Below are positions 51,748-62,064 of a stretch of 64,000 nucleotides of DNA, piece by piece. Within the stretch, counting starts at the first letter, position 1. Every line of letters begins with the position of its first letter. A model generated the notes under the pieces. The model made no database searches. It saw only the letters and a list, made by a program, of their open reading frames with translations, and was not told the origin of the DNA. This stretch comes from Agapetus fuscipes (lineage: Eukaryota; Arthropoda; Insecta; Trichoptera; Glossosomatidae): NCBI GenBank assembly GCA_951799405.1, contig OX637363.1, positions 1-64,000 of the forward strand, in the 5' to 3' direction. The position numbers and the translations under genes are program-made.

Positions 51748-54601
51748 CCGTCACGTGGGGATAAATTGCACCATGGGTAATACTTTGCACCAATTTCTGT
51801 AAAGAAATTATAAAGCTATTCGTCTCTGACAGTTGTCATTTGATATTTAACTTTCTATTGTTTCCGATAGATGGGACTGTAATCTACTTTTTAGTTCACG
51901 GAAGTGACAGTCGTTCGCCATTGCTTCGATGTGTTTTACCTATCCGAACGTGGATAAAGATTTCTGTCTGAAAATTGTGCCCGAAAGAATCCAGTGTAAT
52001 CAGTACACCGAAACAAGTTACAACAGATGAGTGGTCTCTAAATCATATGTAGGTAAGCCCTATTTTTCTCAAATGCTGTATTTTTTGGTTATGTAGTCAA
52101 CTTTAGGAAAAAGTAGAGTTTTTGTTAGAATTGATTTGTATTGAACAAATTTGGGGTTAAATTGCACCTGGTGCAAAGTATCCCCAAATGGGACATGGTC
52201 AATTAATTTGATCAAAGTTTTAATTAAGGCTTATACAGCTTGACATTTTCGCTAAATACCTAAACATTGTGTATATCTTAACTAATGATGGTATTTTATA
52301 TGCAGAAATGCCACGAATACATAAACGGCGGCCTGGTGCCAGACGATACTGCGATTTCACACCGGAGAGACTGGAGCAGTGTTTGAAGGCTATTCGAGAT
52401 GGTGCAGTCACTCAAAGAAAAGCTGAAGAAATTTTCAAAATCCCTAGAAGAACGATCAACTATAAGCTCAAAGGCCAGCACACAAAATCTGTGGGAAAAC
52501 CTCCAATATTTGACAAGTGCGAAGAGCAATCTTTTGTAAACTGCATAGTAGACATGAGTGAGTACGGTTTCCCAGTAAGTGCTTTTGATCTTCGCTACAT
52601 TATAAAAGCCTATTTGGATAGAATAGGCAGAACAGTAAAAATATTTAAGAACAACATACCAGGCTCAGAATGGATAAAATCCTTTTTGCAAAGACATAAA
52701 ACCTTAACAGTTCGCTTTGCTTCAAATATAAAAAAAATGCAGGGCGGCTATTAGCAGAGAAGTTCTTGAAGAATATATAAAAAATTTGGAAGTTATATAT
52801 ATAGTTATATATAGTTGCGTTTGCGGAAGAAGTAATAAAAGATGTTCCTCCCACTCATATATGGAATTACGACGAGACCAACTTATCCGATAACCCTGGC
52901 ATGAAGAAGGTTATAACAAAAAGAGGAGCAAAGTATGTAGAGCGCATATTGAACAATTCGAAGTCATCTACTTCAATAATGTTTTGTGGGAGTGCCGCAG
53001 GTCAACTCTTAGCCCCCTATGTAGTATACAAGTCGGGAAAAATGTGGGACACGTGGACAGTTGGAGGACCTCCTGGAACGAAATATGCTAATACTACAAG
53101 TGGGTGGTTTGATGGAGCGACTTATGAAGACTGGTTTGAATGCCATTGTCTGCGGACCCTTAAAAAACTTGATGGAAAAAAAGTAGTCATCGGAGACAAC
53201 TTGTCCTCACACATAAGCAATCATGTTTTGAAGCTGTGTCGTGATCACAACACTTCATTTGTATGTTTGCCTCCAAATAGCACGCATATTACCCAACCCC
53301 TAGACGTGGCTTTCTTCCGCCCATTGAAGGAATACTGGAGGCAAATATTAACTGATTATAAAGAAGAGCAAGCCAGTACAACCACTGTTCAAAAGCAAGA
53401 TTTCCCTGCGCTTCTCAAACGTGTTAATGATAAATTACGTCTGACTGCAGAGAAAAACTTGAAATCGGGTTTTGCGAAATGTGGCATCTATCCATGCGAC
53501 GTGAGCCAGTTGATTAGTCGGTTGCCTTCGAAAGGAAGTGACAATGACGTGCGTCAGAGTTTTCAAAAATTTTTAGAGGAAAAACGGTTCAACCCAAAGA
53601 ATTCTGTATTGAAACGCAGGAAGAAGATACCAACAGAACCAGGCAAAAGCATTGCTCATGATCCGAATGTCGAAATGAAGGTTGACAAACTAGAGACTCT
53701 TGTCTCTACATCAATGATCCCACCTTCCACATCAAAATATCCAACATCTCAAGCATTATCTGATAACACTTCACACGGAAGCATTGAGGAAGAGGAAGAG
53801 GAACAAAAAGAACGACTAGCTAAGAAGTGTTCATTAGGACCTGTGAAAAAGAAGGTGGGGGAATATGTCATCTTTCACTATGAAGGAGAAAAATTTCCAG
53901 GACAGATTTTGAGAATAAAAAAAGACGGCGTTGTTATAAAATCTATGCAAAAAACTCTCAAATCGTGGAAGTGGCCGATGCAGGATGACATCCTTCAATA
54001 TCCTTGGAAGGATGTAGTCGGTTCCATAAAAGAACCGAAAATGCAATCTAAAAGAGGTTTCTTAGTGTCCCGGAACTCGACCACATTTGGACCAATTTTT
54101 TTTTAAATTCGTAGAATGTACGTAATAGTATCTTTCGGTTTCCACCTTTTATTTTATATAATTATAACCTTTAGCATTGGAAATGGCATTTGTGTTCGAT
54201 TTTTCAATAAATTTCTTTTGATTTTTCCATCAAGCGTCTTATTTTACCACAATTATTACACAATTTTATAAACAACTTTGAGCTAAAACCCCTCACATGG
54301 TGCAAAAAAACGTGTACAATAGTTTTAACTTTGCACTTATTTGCGTTTTAGTACCAAAAACGTAGATAAATTTTTGTGGTGCAAAGTTGTTCTGGACCCC
54401 GGGATTCTTTGCACCAAAATAAAATTTAAAAAATAAAACTTACGGGTATACATAAAAAAATTAAAACGTATCAAACTTGTTACAGGTACACTTGTTCCTA
54501 GATTGTAATAGTGGAAACCACAGAGAAGGTAAAAACCTGATCTGTACAGAAGATTTTAAAAAAAAAGTTGTATTTTGGTGCAATTTATCCCCACGTGACG
54601 G
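51748..54601 (+). mobile_element. Pogo/Tigger-like DNA transposon, complete ends, TSD TA
   Basis: TIRs of 26 bp are perfect: they start CCGTCACGTGGGG at 51748 and end with the complement at 54601. TA dinucleotides flank both ends (51746-51747, 54602-54603), the pogo/Tc1 target signature. Subterminal gcaccatgggtaatactttg and ggtgcaaagttgttctgg sequences repeat the motif TTTGCACC several times near both ends. The transposase gene inside has two frameshifts. Confidence 0.93.
52308..54106 (+). pseudogene. Pogo-like transposase, two frameshifts
   Basis: The ATG at 52308 follows ttttatatgcag|aa, a possible 3' splice site. N-terminal Psq-type HTH: FTPERLEQCLKAIRDGAVTQ, EIFKIPRRTINYKL; then a CENP-B-like region ending IPGSEWIKSFLQRHKTLTVR. 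After an A run near 52735 the frame shifts (RAAISREVLEEYIKNLE), and a (TA)n insertion near 52790-52815 shifts it again. The DDE domain follows from VIKDVPPTHIWNYDETNLSD (first Asp), then VVIGDNLSSHIS (second) and HITQPLDVAFF (third). It ends at a TAA at 54106 after an acidic segment and a basic tail. All three catalytic Asp codons remain, so only the frameshifts inactivate it. Confidence 0.87.
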
Positions 54602-54603
54602 TA

Positions 54604-54818
54604 TGTGAGGATACAAAACGGAAGAATATTAACAAGGAAAAACGACGCATCCCCGATAATAGAAATTATGGATTACGGCTCATTGGACAAATTGTAATGA
54701 ACTGTCTTGGGCAGTCTTCTGAAATCAAGGTTAAATCTGTCATTTTATTTTTCCATTATGTCAATTTTTTATCAAAATGTCAAGAGGGTTAAGAACTAAG
54801 AGTAATGAAATATATTTA
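54604..54818 (+). pseudogene. LINE ORF1 end and ORF2 start between two insertions
   Basis: ORF1 ends with RIQNGRILTRKNDASPIIEI and a stop near 54690. ORF2 begins at ATG 54758: MSIFYQNV, then one extra base, then RGLRTKSNEIYL, which stops at the TTA target of the 5.8-kb element (54816-54818). Confidence 0.82.
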
Positions 54819-54946
54819 GGCCCGGTAGTTTCATCGTTAGCATACGCGCCTAATAGCATAAAAACGACTTACTATGGCTTAAAATCTTAAAAACGGTATT
54901 TTGAAATATGCTTTAGCAAGAAAATAGTCTAATAGCAACGATAGTT

Positions 54947-55318
54947 TTGCTAGCCAATTTTGCGGAGCATACGTTTTATGCTTTAGCTAATTCCAATATG
55001 GCGTCTTTTCTCATCTGTTATTTACAGCGGCTATGTTGTTTTGAGTCGAATTTCCTCAATTATTACCTTAGAAAACACACAATATTTACTTCAATTTTGT
55101 CAAGGAAAGCAAAGTTTCAGATGACGAAAGAACTGCTGATTATGTTTGCATGTGCAAATCAAAAATATTTTGTCTCGGAATATATGGTAGGAAAACGGAA
55201 GAATTCACTGGGCACAACATTTGAAATTATTATTGGCAAGCAAATCCAAACGGATTTTATGAATCTATCTACAACACAGTCTATAAAATCCGTTTTAAAA
55301 TGCCTTACGCACTTATAA
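54947..55318 (+). CDS. Unidentified ORF in the TTA element, 123 codons
   Basis: The ORF encodes an N-terminal hydrophobic stretch (MASFLICYLQRLCCF within it), a basic middle (ILSRKAKFQMTKELL) and VGKRKNSLGTTFEIIIGKQI. I do not recognise it. It is the longest ORF of the element outside the Tc1. It may be a remnant of an element protein or chance. Confidence 0.25.
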   Translation: MLANFAEHTFYALANSNMASFLICYLQRLCCFESNFLNYYLRKHTIFTSILSRKAKFQMTKELLIMFACANQKYFVSEYMVGKRKNSLGTTFEIIIGKQIQTDFMNLSTTQSIKSVLKCLTHL

Positions 55319-55319
55319 T

Positions 55320-55724
55320 TTAAAATCATATTATAACATTAATCTACAGCATTAATCATATCACGGGCGCCATGCCATCATTTTTGATGCACTGCAGGCG
55401 GAACGTCAATATGGCATCTGACAGTTAGAAAAAACAACCATAGACAACAATTTCATGAATTCGTGGCTGTTTACCATATTATTTATGTGGCCAAATGCAG
55501 TATCTGAGGTTTTTTTTTTCATTTTTCAAGTTTTGTCACGATGACATCAATGGAATGACGTGGGAATGACTTCGGGTATCTTCGGTATATGGGTATCGCC
55601 GTTTAAATTTGTACCATAACTGTCGACCGGCAAGATTCAAGAAAACGTAAACATCGCGAATTCAATTAAGGTCTATTCAAAATGACATTCAAAATGGTGC
55701 TCTAATTTTTACTGAACAGTGTTT
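55320..55724. other. Noncoding part of the TTA element
   Basis: No ORF or repeat recognised. Confidence 0.5.
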
Positions 55725-55855
55725 ACGAACTGCTATAAAATCTTGTATTCGTCGTCGAAAAAAGAAATGAGATATAGAAATGTAACAAAACCTAATTTTT
55801 CGAACCTGTCCGTCTGTACATCCGTTCGTTCGTATGTATGCATGTATGTATTTTA
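55725..55855 (+). repeat. Repeat B head fragment
   Basis: aactgctataaaatcttgta, then acctaatttttcgaacctgt and ccgtctgtacatccgttcgt, then (gtat)n: the first 130 bp of repeat B only. Confidence 0.8.
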
Positions 55856-55861
55856 CCGGTA

Positions 55862-56190
55862 TGGGTGGTCAGCTTCATACCAACCTATAAGTCAAGGAAA
55901 CTTATTGAAATACAATAAACGAGCGATTTTAGGTAGTTTTAAATGTGCGTATTCATTTTATTACAGAGTACATCGTCCAAATATGCCCGCGAGATGGCGT
56001 TTCTAAGCAGCTGTGCCGTTAGGCCCGTGACGCACTAGGCCTGGCTGCCTAGTGCGTCACGGCCCAATCTAGGTCACGGCACAGCTGCTAGATTCAAAAT
56101 CTCATTTAATAACTACCTAAAATCGATCGTTTATTGTATTTCAATAAGTTTCCTTGACTTATAGGTTAGTATAAAGCTGACCACCCATAC
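55862..56190. repeat. Foldback (imperfect inverted repeat, about 330 bp) bordered by repeat A heads
   Basis: The outer arms 55862-55945 and 56105-56190 pair (caaggaaacttattgaaata with tatttcaataagtttccttg). The inner arms pair as ccgtgacgcactaggc with gcctagtgcgtcacgg around ctggct, with agcagctgtgcc and ggcacagctgct outside them. The outermost bases on both sides are the start of repeat A, pointing outward. Confidence 0.9.
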
Positions 56191-56375
56191 TGTAAAAAAT
56201 GGTTCACTTTACCAATGTTACCATTGTGTCAGGTAAGGTCGACAAGAGTTGCAGGGTTTATGTTCATTTGAGATTTGGTTTTATATTGTAGGTTCACATG
56301 CAGCATGTTTAAGTACGAACTTAAAGTCTTAAATGCAATATATTTTTGTAACTTAGATTATAGATTATCATAGAT
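56150..56375 (+). repeat. Repeat A copy
   Basis: From tccttgacttataggttagt to aacttagattatagattatc. Confidence 0.87.
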
Positions 56376-56379
56376 TTAG

Positions 56380-58519
56380 ATAGATAGGCAATGGTTTTTT
56401 TGCGTACATTTTTCACAATATCCAGCACCGATATAAAAATTAGGTACCTCTGTGGTCCAAATTTCATTTAATCAGTTTAGCCCACAGATCACGGAATAAA
56501 CCTTTTTGCTATTTTGAATAACAAACATCAAACGGTGCATTTAAAATATTAATAGCATGTAGTAAGGTTGATTAGATAGTTTTATGTTTCAATTAGGTAC
56601 GTAAATGTTATTTGTTAGTCAACCATAAATTAACGGTAAGTAGGTGTATTTTTTTAAACCTACGTGAATACACCTTAATATGGTAACATACGTTAAAGAT
56701 TGTAAATAAAAAACCGCCCGACATTACCTTAAACTTGTGCCATTTGAAAAATAATGCTGTCAGCAATGATACAAACATACAATCATTAGAAGGATTAATG
56801 GATCTAAGTAAAAAATATACAACTGATAACTTATTCGAATACATACCTTAATAATGCCAAGCTAACTTCCACTCAAAACACACACGACAAATTCCCGAGT
56901 CTGATGTAAACGTTCTCAGAAGAAAATGAAGGTATCGAATGAGTTTTTTTGTGTTGTCCACACTGAACCAAAGAGTTACCATACGTGAAAAAATACTTAA
57001 GATTGCAAGATTTTTGTCAGTTCCAATGGAATTGGTAACATACTACAAGAAAAATTTCGGAGCCAAAAATGGAGACAAACCTTAGCAATCAAAATTTCGT
57101 GTTTAAATAAGTAAATATTATTGTGGCTAGTACAGAAAATGAAAGATACGTTACTAAGGTATATGCAAAAATACTCAACTTTAAAAATGTTTGACTATTT
57201 TGATCGTATCATGCCATCAAAGGGTCAAAAACGGGTTGCGGACATGTAAAATTTGTATGGGAATGGAAAAAAGGCGTTTTTGTTTTATTTTTTAATTACA
57301 TCGCCACTGAATGCTTTTTGCAGTTTTTTTTTGTATTTCGATACGCTTTTTATTTACTTTACTCTGATAATTTTAGAATTCAGTAGAGATCACCAGTTTT
57401 TATGAAAAAGCTGAAAATCATTAGGGGACACACGCACAAGACAAAAGGTACAAATTTCGACGGCGATACCCATATACTAGAGATAGCCCATGCCGGGCTG
57501 AGTCATATTGAACAGCCGGTTCCCGATGAAACATAAGTTACCATAGAGTATGATTATTTACGGGCACGAGCCTGTTCAAAACAGAATGAGCGATAGCCTT
57601 TGTAAAAACGCATGATACATTATTTTACAAATCTGACAATATAGAAATGTTCGTTTTATTTCAAACATCTACTTTGTATATATTTAAGCAAAATAATACA
57701 TTACTTTTTATTTTCGTAACACAAAAAAATACTTTTTTGGAAATAATTAAAACACTTGATCTGGGCGTAGGGCCACCCATTCTTCAGTTGAAATTTTTAG
57801 TGACGCCGTCCGTGCTGTCAAAGTTTAAGTGATTTTTATTTTGTATTCATGTTACGAAATCACGCTTAATTAACTTTATTATCATCGTATTTTTTCGTTG
57901 ATCCGCTTGTATAATTAATATGAGTTATCACTCGCGTGAAAATGTACATTTTTGCAGCTACGTATGGTGAGGTTATGTGACATGGACTCTCGAACATTTT
58001 TTGAATTTGAAATGTTTTCTCGACAGCAAAATGTATTAGCCTTGTCTGGGACTGCCGTCGTTAGCAACCAATAATAAAATATCTGCCTTTATCCTAGAAA
58101 CTCGGCTGGGTGACAAGTGATGATACAGTTTTGTCGTTGTGAATTCGTGTGTTGACATTGTGTTCGGTAATCATTTCTCAATAATGGTTGTATAAAATCA
58201 AAAAGGGCTACTTTCTTGGTGGCGGCTTTAAATTTTCAAGTATTTGGCTTTGTCCTAGCAATTTGCATGCTCAGCATTCAATTAAGACAGTATTGAGGAA
58301 TGATGAAACCAAGTTATAGTAATATTTTATAAGATATTTTAGATATTTATCATGTTTTGAAATAATATTGTTTTGTAAATATATACCTACGTTAATAAAT
58401 CTTTAAGAAATATAAAAAAAATGGTTTGATTTTGAATAACAGAGTATCCTTGAATAATAATATGAAGTAAATAATAATATCCCGATAATAATACAGGCAT
58501 AATAATAATAATATGTATA
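56380..58519. other. AT-rich interior of the TTA element, no gene recognised
   Basis: ORFs of 61-78 codons have no recognisable similarity. No repeats of note apart from (aataat)n next to the Tc1 insertion site. Confidence 0.5.
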
Positions 58520-58521
58520 TA

Positions 58522-60192
58522 CACCGCCGGACAAAAAAAATTACGAGTTTACCTGCTACCGCACCCCTTGACTTTACTGTACCCTTTTTCTAAGAAATCC
58601 TTTATCGATACCTGTTTCTTTTGTTCGATAAATTAAGGACACTATGTGTCACCTTTCTACAATATTTACATTTTAAAATGTCTCAACAGTCTTGTTTTAC
58701 CTGCGTTTGAGTGAACATAACACAATAATCATGAAAAGTGCAAAGCAAATGTTGATTGCGATAAAATCCAAAATAATCGCATTGTCGCAAGAAAACATAT
58801 CTAATTGTGAAATATCTCGTCGAGTTGGGTATTCAGAAGGTGCAGTGAGGTTTTTTTTAAAAAAATTCAAAAAAACTGGATCCATAGAACGGAAAAAAGG
58901 AAGTGGACGTGGGCGCGTGACATCTGTCCGAGATGATCGCTTAATAAAAAAAATTGTTACGCGCAATCGATTTTTAACGGCACCTGAAATACACGCAGAG
59001 GTGCAGTCTACCAGCACATCAACATTTTCAGTAAAAACAGTGTCCAGGCGGCTGTTGGAGCATGGTTTCCAAGCACGAAGTCCCGCAAAGAAACCATTAC
59101 TCACGAACAAAATGAAGAAGGCTAGACTGGATTGGGCGAATGTGCACAAGAATTGGACCTTGGAGGATTGGCAAAATGTTATTTTCTCCGATGAATCCAA
59201 ATTCAACCTTTTTGGTCCAGACGGAAAAAAGATAGTTCGACGAAAATCTGGGGAAAGATACCATCCGTCGTGCGTCACTCGAACCGTTAAACATTCCCCC
59301 TACGTCATGATTTGGGGGTGCATGACAGCGTACGGTTTGGGACCTCTAAATTTTGTACAGGGTACGATGAATGCCATCCAGTACAAAAAAGTGTTGAAAA
59401 ACCATCTTATTCCAACAATCGAGGACATTACGCAGTATACCGCGGACCCGATTTTTCAGGACGATTCTGCGCCGTGCCATAGAGCCCGCACTGTGAGTAC
59501 AATTTTTTTTTTTTGTAATGCATTTTGTGACCACTTGATAAATAATTTATTGTTTTTTTACAGATCAATGAATTCAAGGATAAAATTGGCTTAAAATCGT
59601 TGACGTGGCCCGGGAACAGTCCTGATTTGAACCCGATAGAAAATTTATGGGCGATTATGAAAAAAAAAGTCGGGAAAAAAAAATCAAAAAACATTGAGGA
59701 ATTAAAAAAAAACTTGATTCAAGTCTGGGAAGAAGAAATAACATCAGAAATTTTAGATTCGCTTTACGCTTCGTTAAATAATAGAATTTTACATGTTATA
59801 AAAAATAAAGGTGAATTCACTAAGTATTAATTTTTTTTAAATGTTATAAATATGTTTAAATGTAAAATACCTTCATTTAAAATAAAGCTATAAGAACCTA
59901 CTTCTTAAATATGAATAACAAAATAACATGTCTTTTATTATTCCATCACAAACACTCGACCATAAATGAACCGTTATGGGTCTCTAAGGTTCGGGTAATC
60001 TGATACCTGGTATATAATGCCAATTTCTAACTACAATTCATGAGTAAGATTTTTTATTTTAACCTTGAAGTAAGGAGTAGTCACCACATATGTCAAAAAA
60101 TACAAAAAAAACTAATTAAATATCAAGAATAATTCATTATATGTCAATTTTAGTTTTTTTTGAGGACTCGTAAATTTTTTTGTCCGGCGGTG
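58522..60192 (+). mobile_element. Tc1-like DNA transposon, apparently complete
   Basis: TIRs start CACCGCCGGACAAAAAAA at 58522, with the complement ending at 60192; the match runs about 26 bp with one mismatch. TA flanks both sides (58520-58521, 60193-60194). The total of 1671 bp is normal for Tc1. The single gene inside is intact if one short intron is spliced. Confidence 0.93.
58731..59830 (+). CDS. Tc1-like transposase, two exons, DD34E
   Basis: Exon 1 is 58731-59492 and exon 2 is 59564-59830, separated by a 71-nt intron gtgagt...ttttttacag in phase 0. The spliced product is 342 residues, a normal Tc1 length. N-terminal paired-type HTH: IIALSQENISNCEISRRVGY, then a GRPR-like hook GSGRGRV (about residue 63) and a second HTH. 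Catalytic Asp154 in FSDESKFNLF, Asp245 in FQDDSAPCHRAR and Glu280 in SPDLNPIENLW have exactly 34 residues between the last two. I chose ATG 58731 over an in-frame ATG at 58692 because it fits the family start. The product would cut and paste the element at TA. Splicing is inferred from sequence only. Confidence 0.9.
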
Positions 60193-60295
60193 TAGGTATC
60201 ATACAGGTAGGTATATATAATATGAATCGTGGTAACGTTGCCTTCTGGTCGCAGCAGGTGGCAGCACAAGTTACTATAATCTATGTTAGGTAGAA

Positions 60296-60435
60296 GTCGC
60301 GCCATGTAAAAAGAACGCTGAGGGGAAGTGGAGGGGGTGTGTTTGCGCATGGGTTACAGTCGCGCAAGTACCAAAAAGTCCGCTAAATCGCCGTCTGCGC
60401 AGCTCGCCGCCAGCGTTCTTTTTACATGGCGCGAC
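60296..60435. repeat. MITE-like hairpin, 25-bp perfect arms
   Basis: The left arm at 60296-60320 starts gtcgcgccatgtaaaaagaa; the right arm 60411-60435 is its exact complement. The centre is GC-rich for this region (gtctgcgcagctcgccgcc). The TSD is unclear. Confidence 0.88.
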
Positions 60436-60606
60436 CTCTACTTATGCTCAACGCAGGAGTGGCGCCTCTATTTACCCTACTCTGTGAGATAGCCTATAGG
60501 CAAAATGGGAATCAAAATACTGTTTTGGCGTTACTATAGCATATCTCGGGTATAAAATATGCTATATAAACTACTTTAGCTTAAAATGTGAAACTACCGG
60601 GCCTTA

Positions 60607-61585
60607 GAAATCTTAAAGAACGACTATGACATAATTTGTTTAACAGAAACCTGGCTACATAACAATAGGTATTGCAAGCGAAGAACTTTTTGATAAAATA
60701 TATGAAGTCCTAAGAAGAGATCGCTCAGAATCAACTTTTTCTAACAGATCAATGGGTGGAGGTGTCTTGATAGCAGTTAAGAAAACTTTTAATGCAGTTC
60801 CTAGACCTGACTGGAACTCTGAATTGGAGGACATTTGGATAACAATCAGGTCTGGCAACAGAAGTAGCCCTGACTACAACATTTGCGTAGCCTACATACC
60901 TCCTGATACCACGAAGGATTTATTTCAGCAGCATCTTAATAAATGCATGTCTGTTTGTCTTGATTCGTCACTAAAAGCAACCAATATCATTCTACGTGAT
61001 TACAACTTATCATCCATTCAATGGGGAACCGAAGAGGATGGCCACCTACAACCGATCCGTAGAAATGGACTGAAGACTGAAATTTTCACTGATATGCTCT
61101 CTCTCACAGATCTTAAGCAATACAGCCAAGTTTTTAATAATCATTCTAGTATATTAGATCTTGTTCTCTCCAATGCGCTTCAGTGCGGGTGTCATCAGTG
61201 GACGGGCTGGTGAAACCTGACGGTTTCCGTCCTCCACTTGAGATTGATGTTGTCAGTACCATCAGACCCAATTGCTTAAATCGAAACGCTGAGAATATTC
61301 GATACAACTTCAGGAAAACCAACTTTTCTCTATGTAATGCTCAGTTATTTGATGTCGACTGGTCGGTTCTAGGTGCGCTTGATTGTGACGATGCCTTAGA
61401 GGTATTATATAACACTGTTTGGCAGGCCATCGTAAGTCATACTCCAACAACAAAACCAAAATCCCCTGATTTTCCAGTTTGGTATAGCTCATCTCTTATT
61501 CACATGATAAAAGAGAAGAAAAAACTTCATACTAAGTTTAAGAAATACGGAAATACGAGTGATAGACTCCGTTATTCTCTTTTAA
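60607..61585 (+). pseudogene. LINE ORF2 endonuclease domain, frameshifted
   Basis: It continues the ORF2 begun at 54758: EILKNDYDIICLTETWLHN, a frameshift near 60670, SEELFDKIYEVLRRDRS, MGGGVLIAVKKTFN, DIWITIRSGN, VAYIPPDTT, and the catalytic region as RDYNLSSIQWG, where the usual Gly of GDYN is Arg. After LDLVLSNAL a second frameshift near 61185 leads to VDGLVKPDGFRPPLEIDV and a region with FPVWYSSSLIHMIKEKKKLH, ending at the piggyBac TTAA. RT lies beyond the window or is lost. Confidence 0.85.
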
Positions 61586-61600
61586 CCCTTTCGTGGGCCG

Positions 61601-61618
61601 TGGGAAGATGTATTCCCA
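61601..61618. promoter_or_regulatory. Dyad TGGGAA-N6-TTCCCA, copy 1
   Basis: TGGGAAGATGTATTCCCA lies 15 bp inside the 5' end of the piggyBac. It could be a transposase-binding site; this is inferred from its repetition at 61646, 61961 and 63944. Confidence 0.7.
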
Positions 61619-61645
61619 GATAAGGAAATGTCATAAAAAAGTCAT

Positions 61646-61663
61646 TGGGAAGCGGTATTCCCA
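61646..61663. promoter_or_regulatory. Dyad TGGGAA-N6-TTCCCA, copy 2
   Basis: TGGGAAGCGGTATTCCCA, 45 bp after copy 1 start to start, perfect in both half-sites. Confidence 0.7.
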
Positions 61664-61960
61664 ATTAAAATATACTATTGCCATCTGTTGACAAACTCTA
61701 GAATCTTTTTAAAACCAAATATTTCACAAGCAACGTCAGTTGTTGATAAGACATCGCTTGGAGTGGACGCGGCCGAGATTTTTTGTGTCAAATTGTCGAA
61801 AATCCGGAGTTTTTTCACAAAAAAAAGTTTTATTCAGCGTCTAGGACTTTCTAAGCTATATACTATTATATTTCTATTACGGTAGGTATTCAGGTTTACA
61901 TTGATGAATAAATATTTGAAAATATGCATGTCGTTCAGTTATAATCGAGTTTCAAAGTAG

Positions 61961-61978
61961 TGGGAAGTATATATCCCA
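61961..61978. promoter_or_regulatory. Dyad TGGGAA-N6-ATCCCA, copy 3, upstream of transposase
   Basis: TGGGAAGTATATATCCCA, about 90 bp before the transposase ATG, with one half-site base changed. Its position suggests promoter contact or autoregulation (inference). Confidence 0.6.
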
Positions 61979-62064
61979 CGGAACTAAATGTGACCAAAAT
62001 TTTTCATACTTATTTTTTTAAATATTTTTGTTATGTTACTATTTACTTTTATTTTTATTTTTAG

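Larger units (their letters stand above)
54819..60603. mobile_element. 5.8-kb DNA transposon with 3-bp TSD TTA (PIF/Harbinger-like?), non-autonomous
   Basis: TIRs GGCCCGGTAGTTTCA (54819-54833) and its complement (60589-60603) are perfect over 15 bp. TTA flanks both sides (54816-54818, 60604-60606). The LINE reading frame is restored by removing it, which proves a single insertion. A 3-bp TSD of the TWA type suggests PIF/Harbinger, but no transposase of that family was recognised inside. It contains a Tc1 element (58522-60192), a foldback with repeat A (55862-56375) and a small MITE-like hairpin (60296-60435). Confidence 0.83.
51640..61585 (+). mobile_element. CR1/Jockey-like LINE, shattered by pogo, 5.8-kb TTA element and piggyBac
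   Basis: LINE segments in order: 51640-51745 (ORF1 C-terminal domain), 54604-54818 (end of ORF1, start of ORF2), and 60607-61585 (endonuclease). Removing the pogo rejoins AKEKQIR with YVRIQNGRILTRK. Removing the 5.8-kb element rejoins SNEIYL with EILKNDYDIICLTETW. At 61582-61585 the LINE stops at the TTAA of a piggyBac. The same family is present at 26098-27425. Confidence 0.88.

Noticed and set aside
58697..59278. Minus-strand ORF of 193 codons
   Set aside because: Antisense of the Tc1 transposase exon 1.
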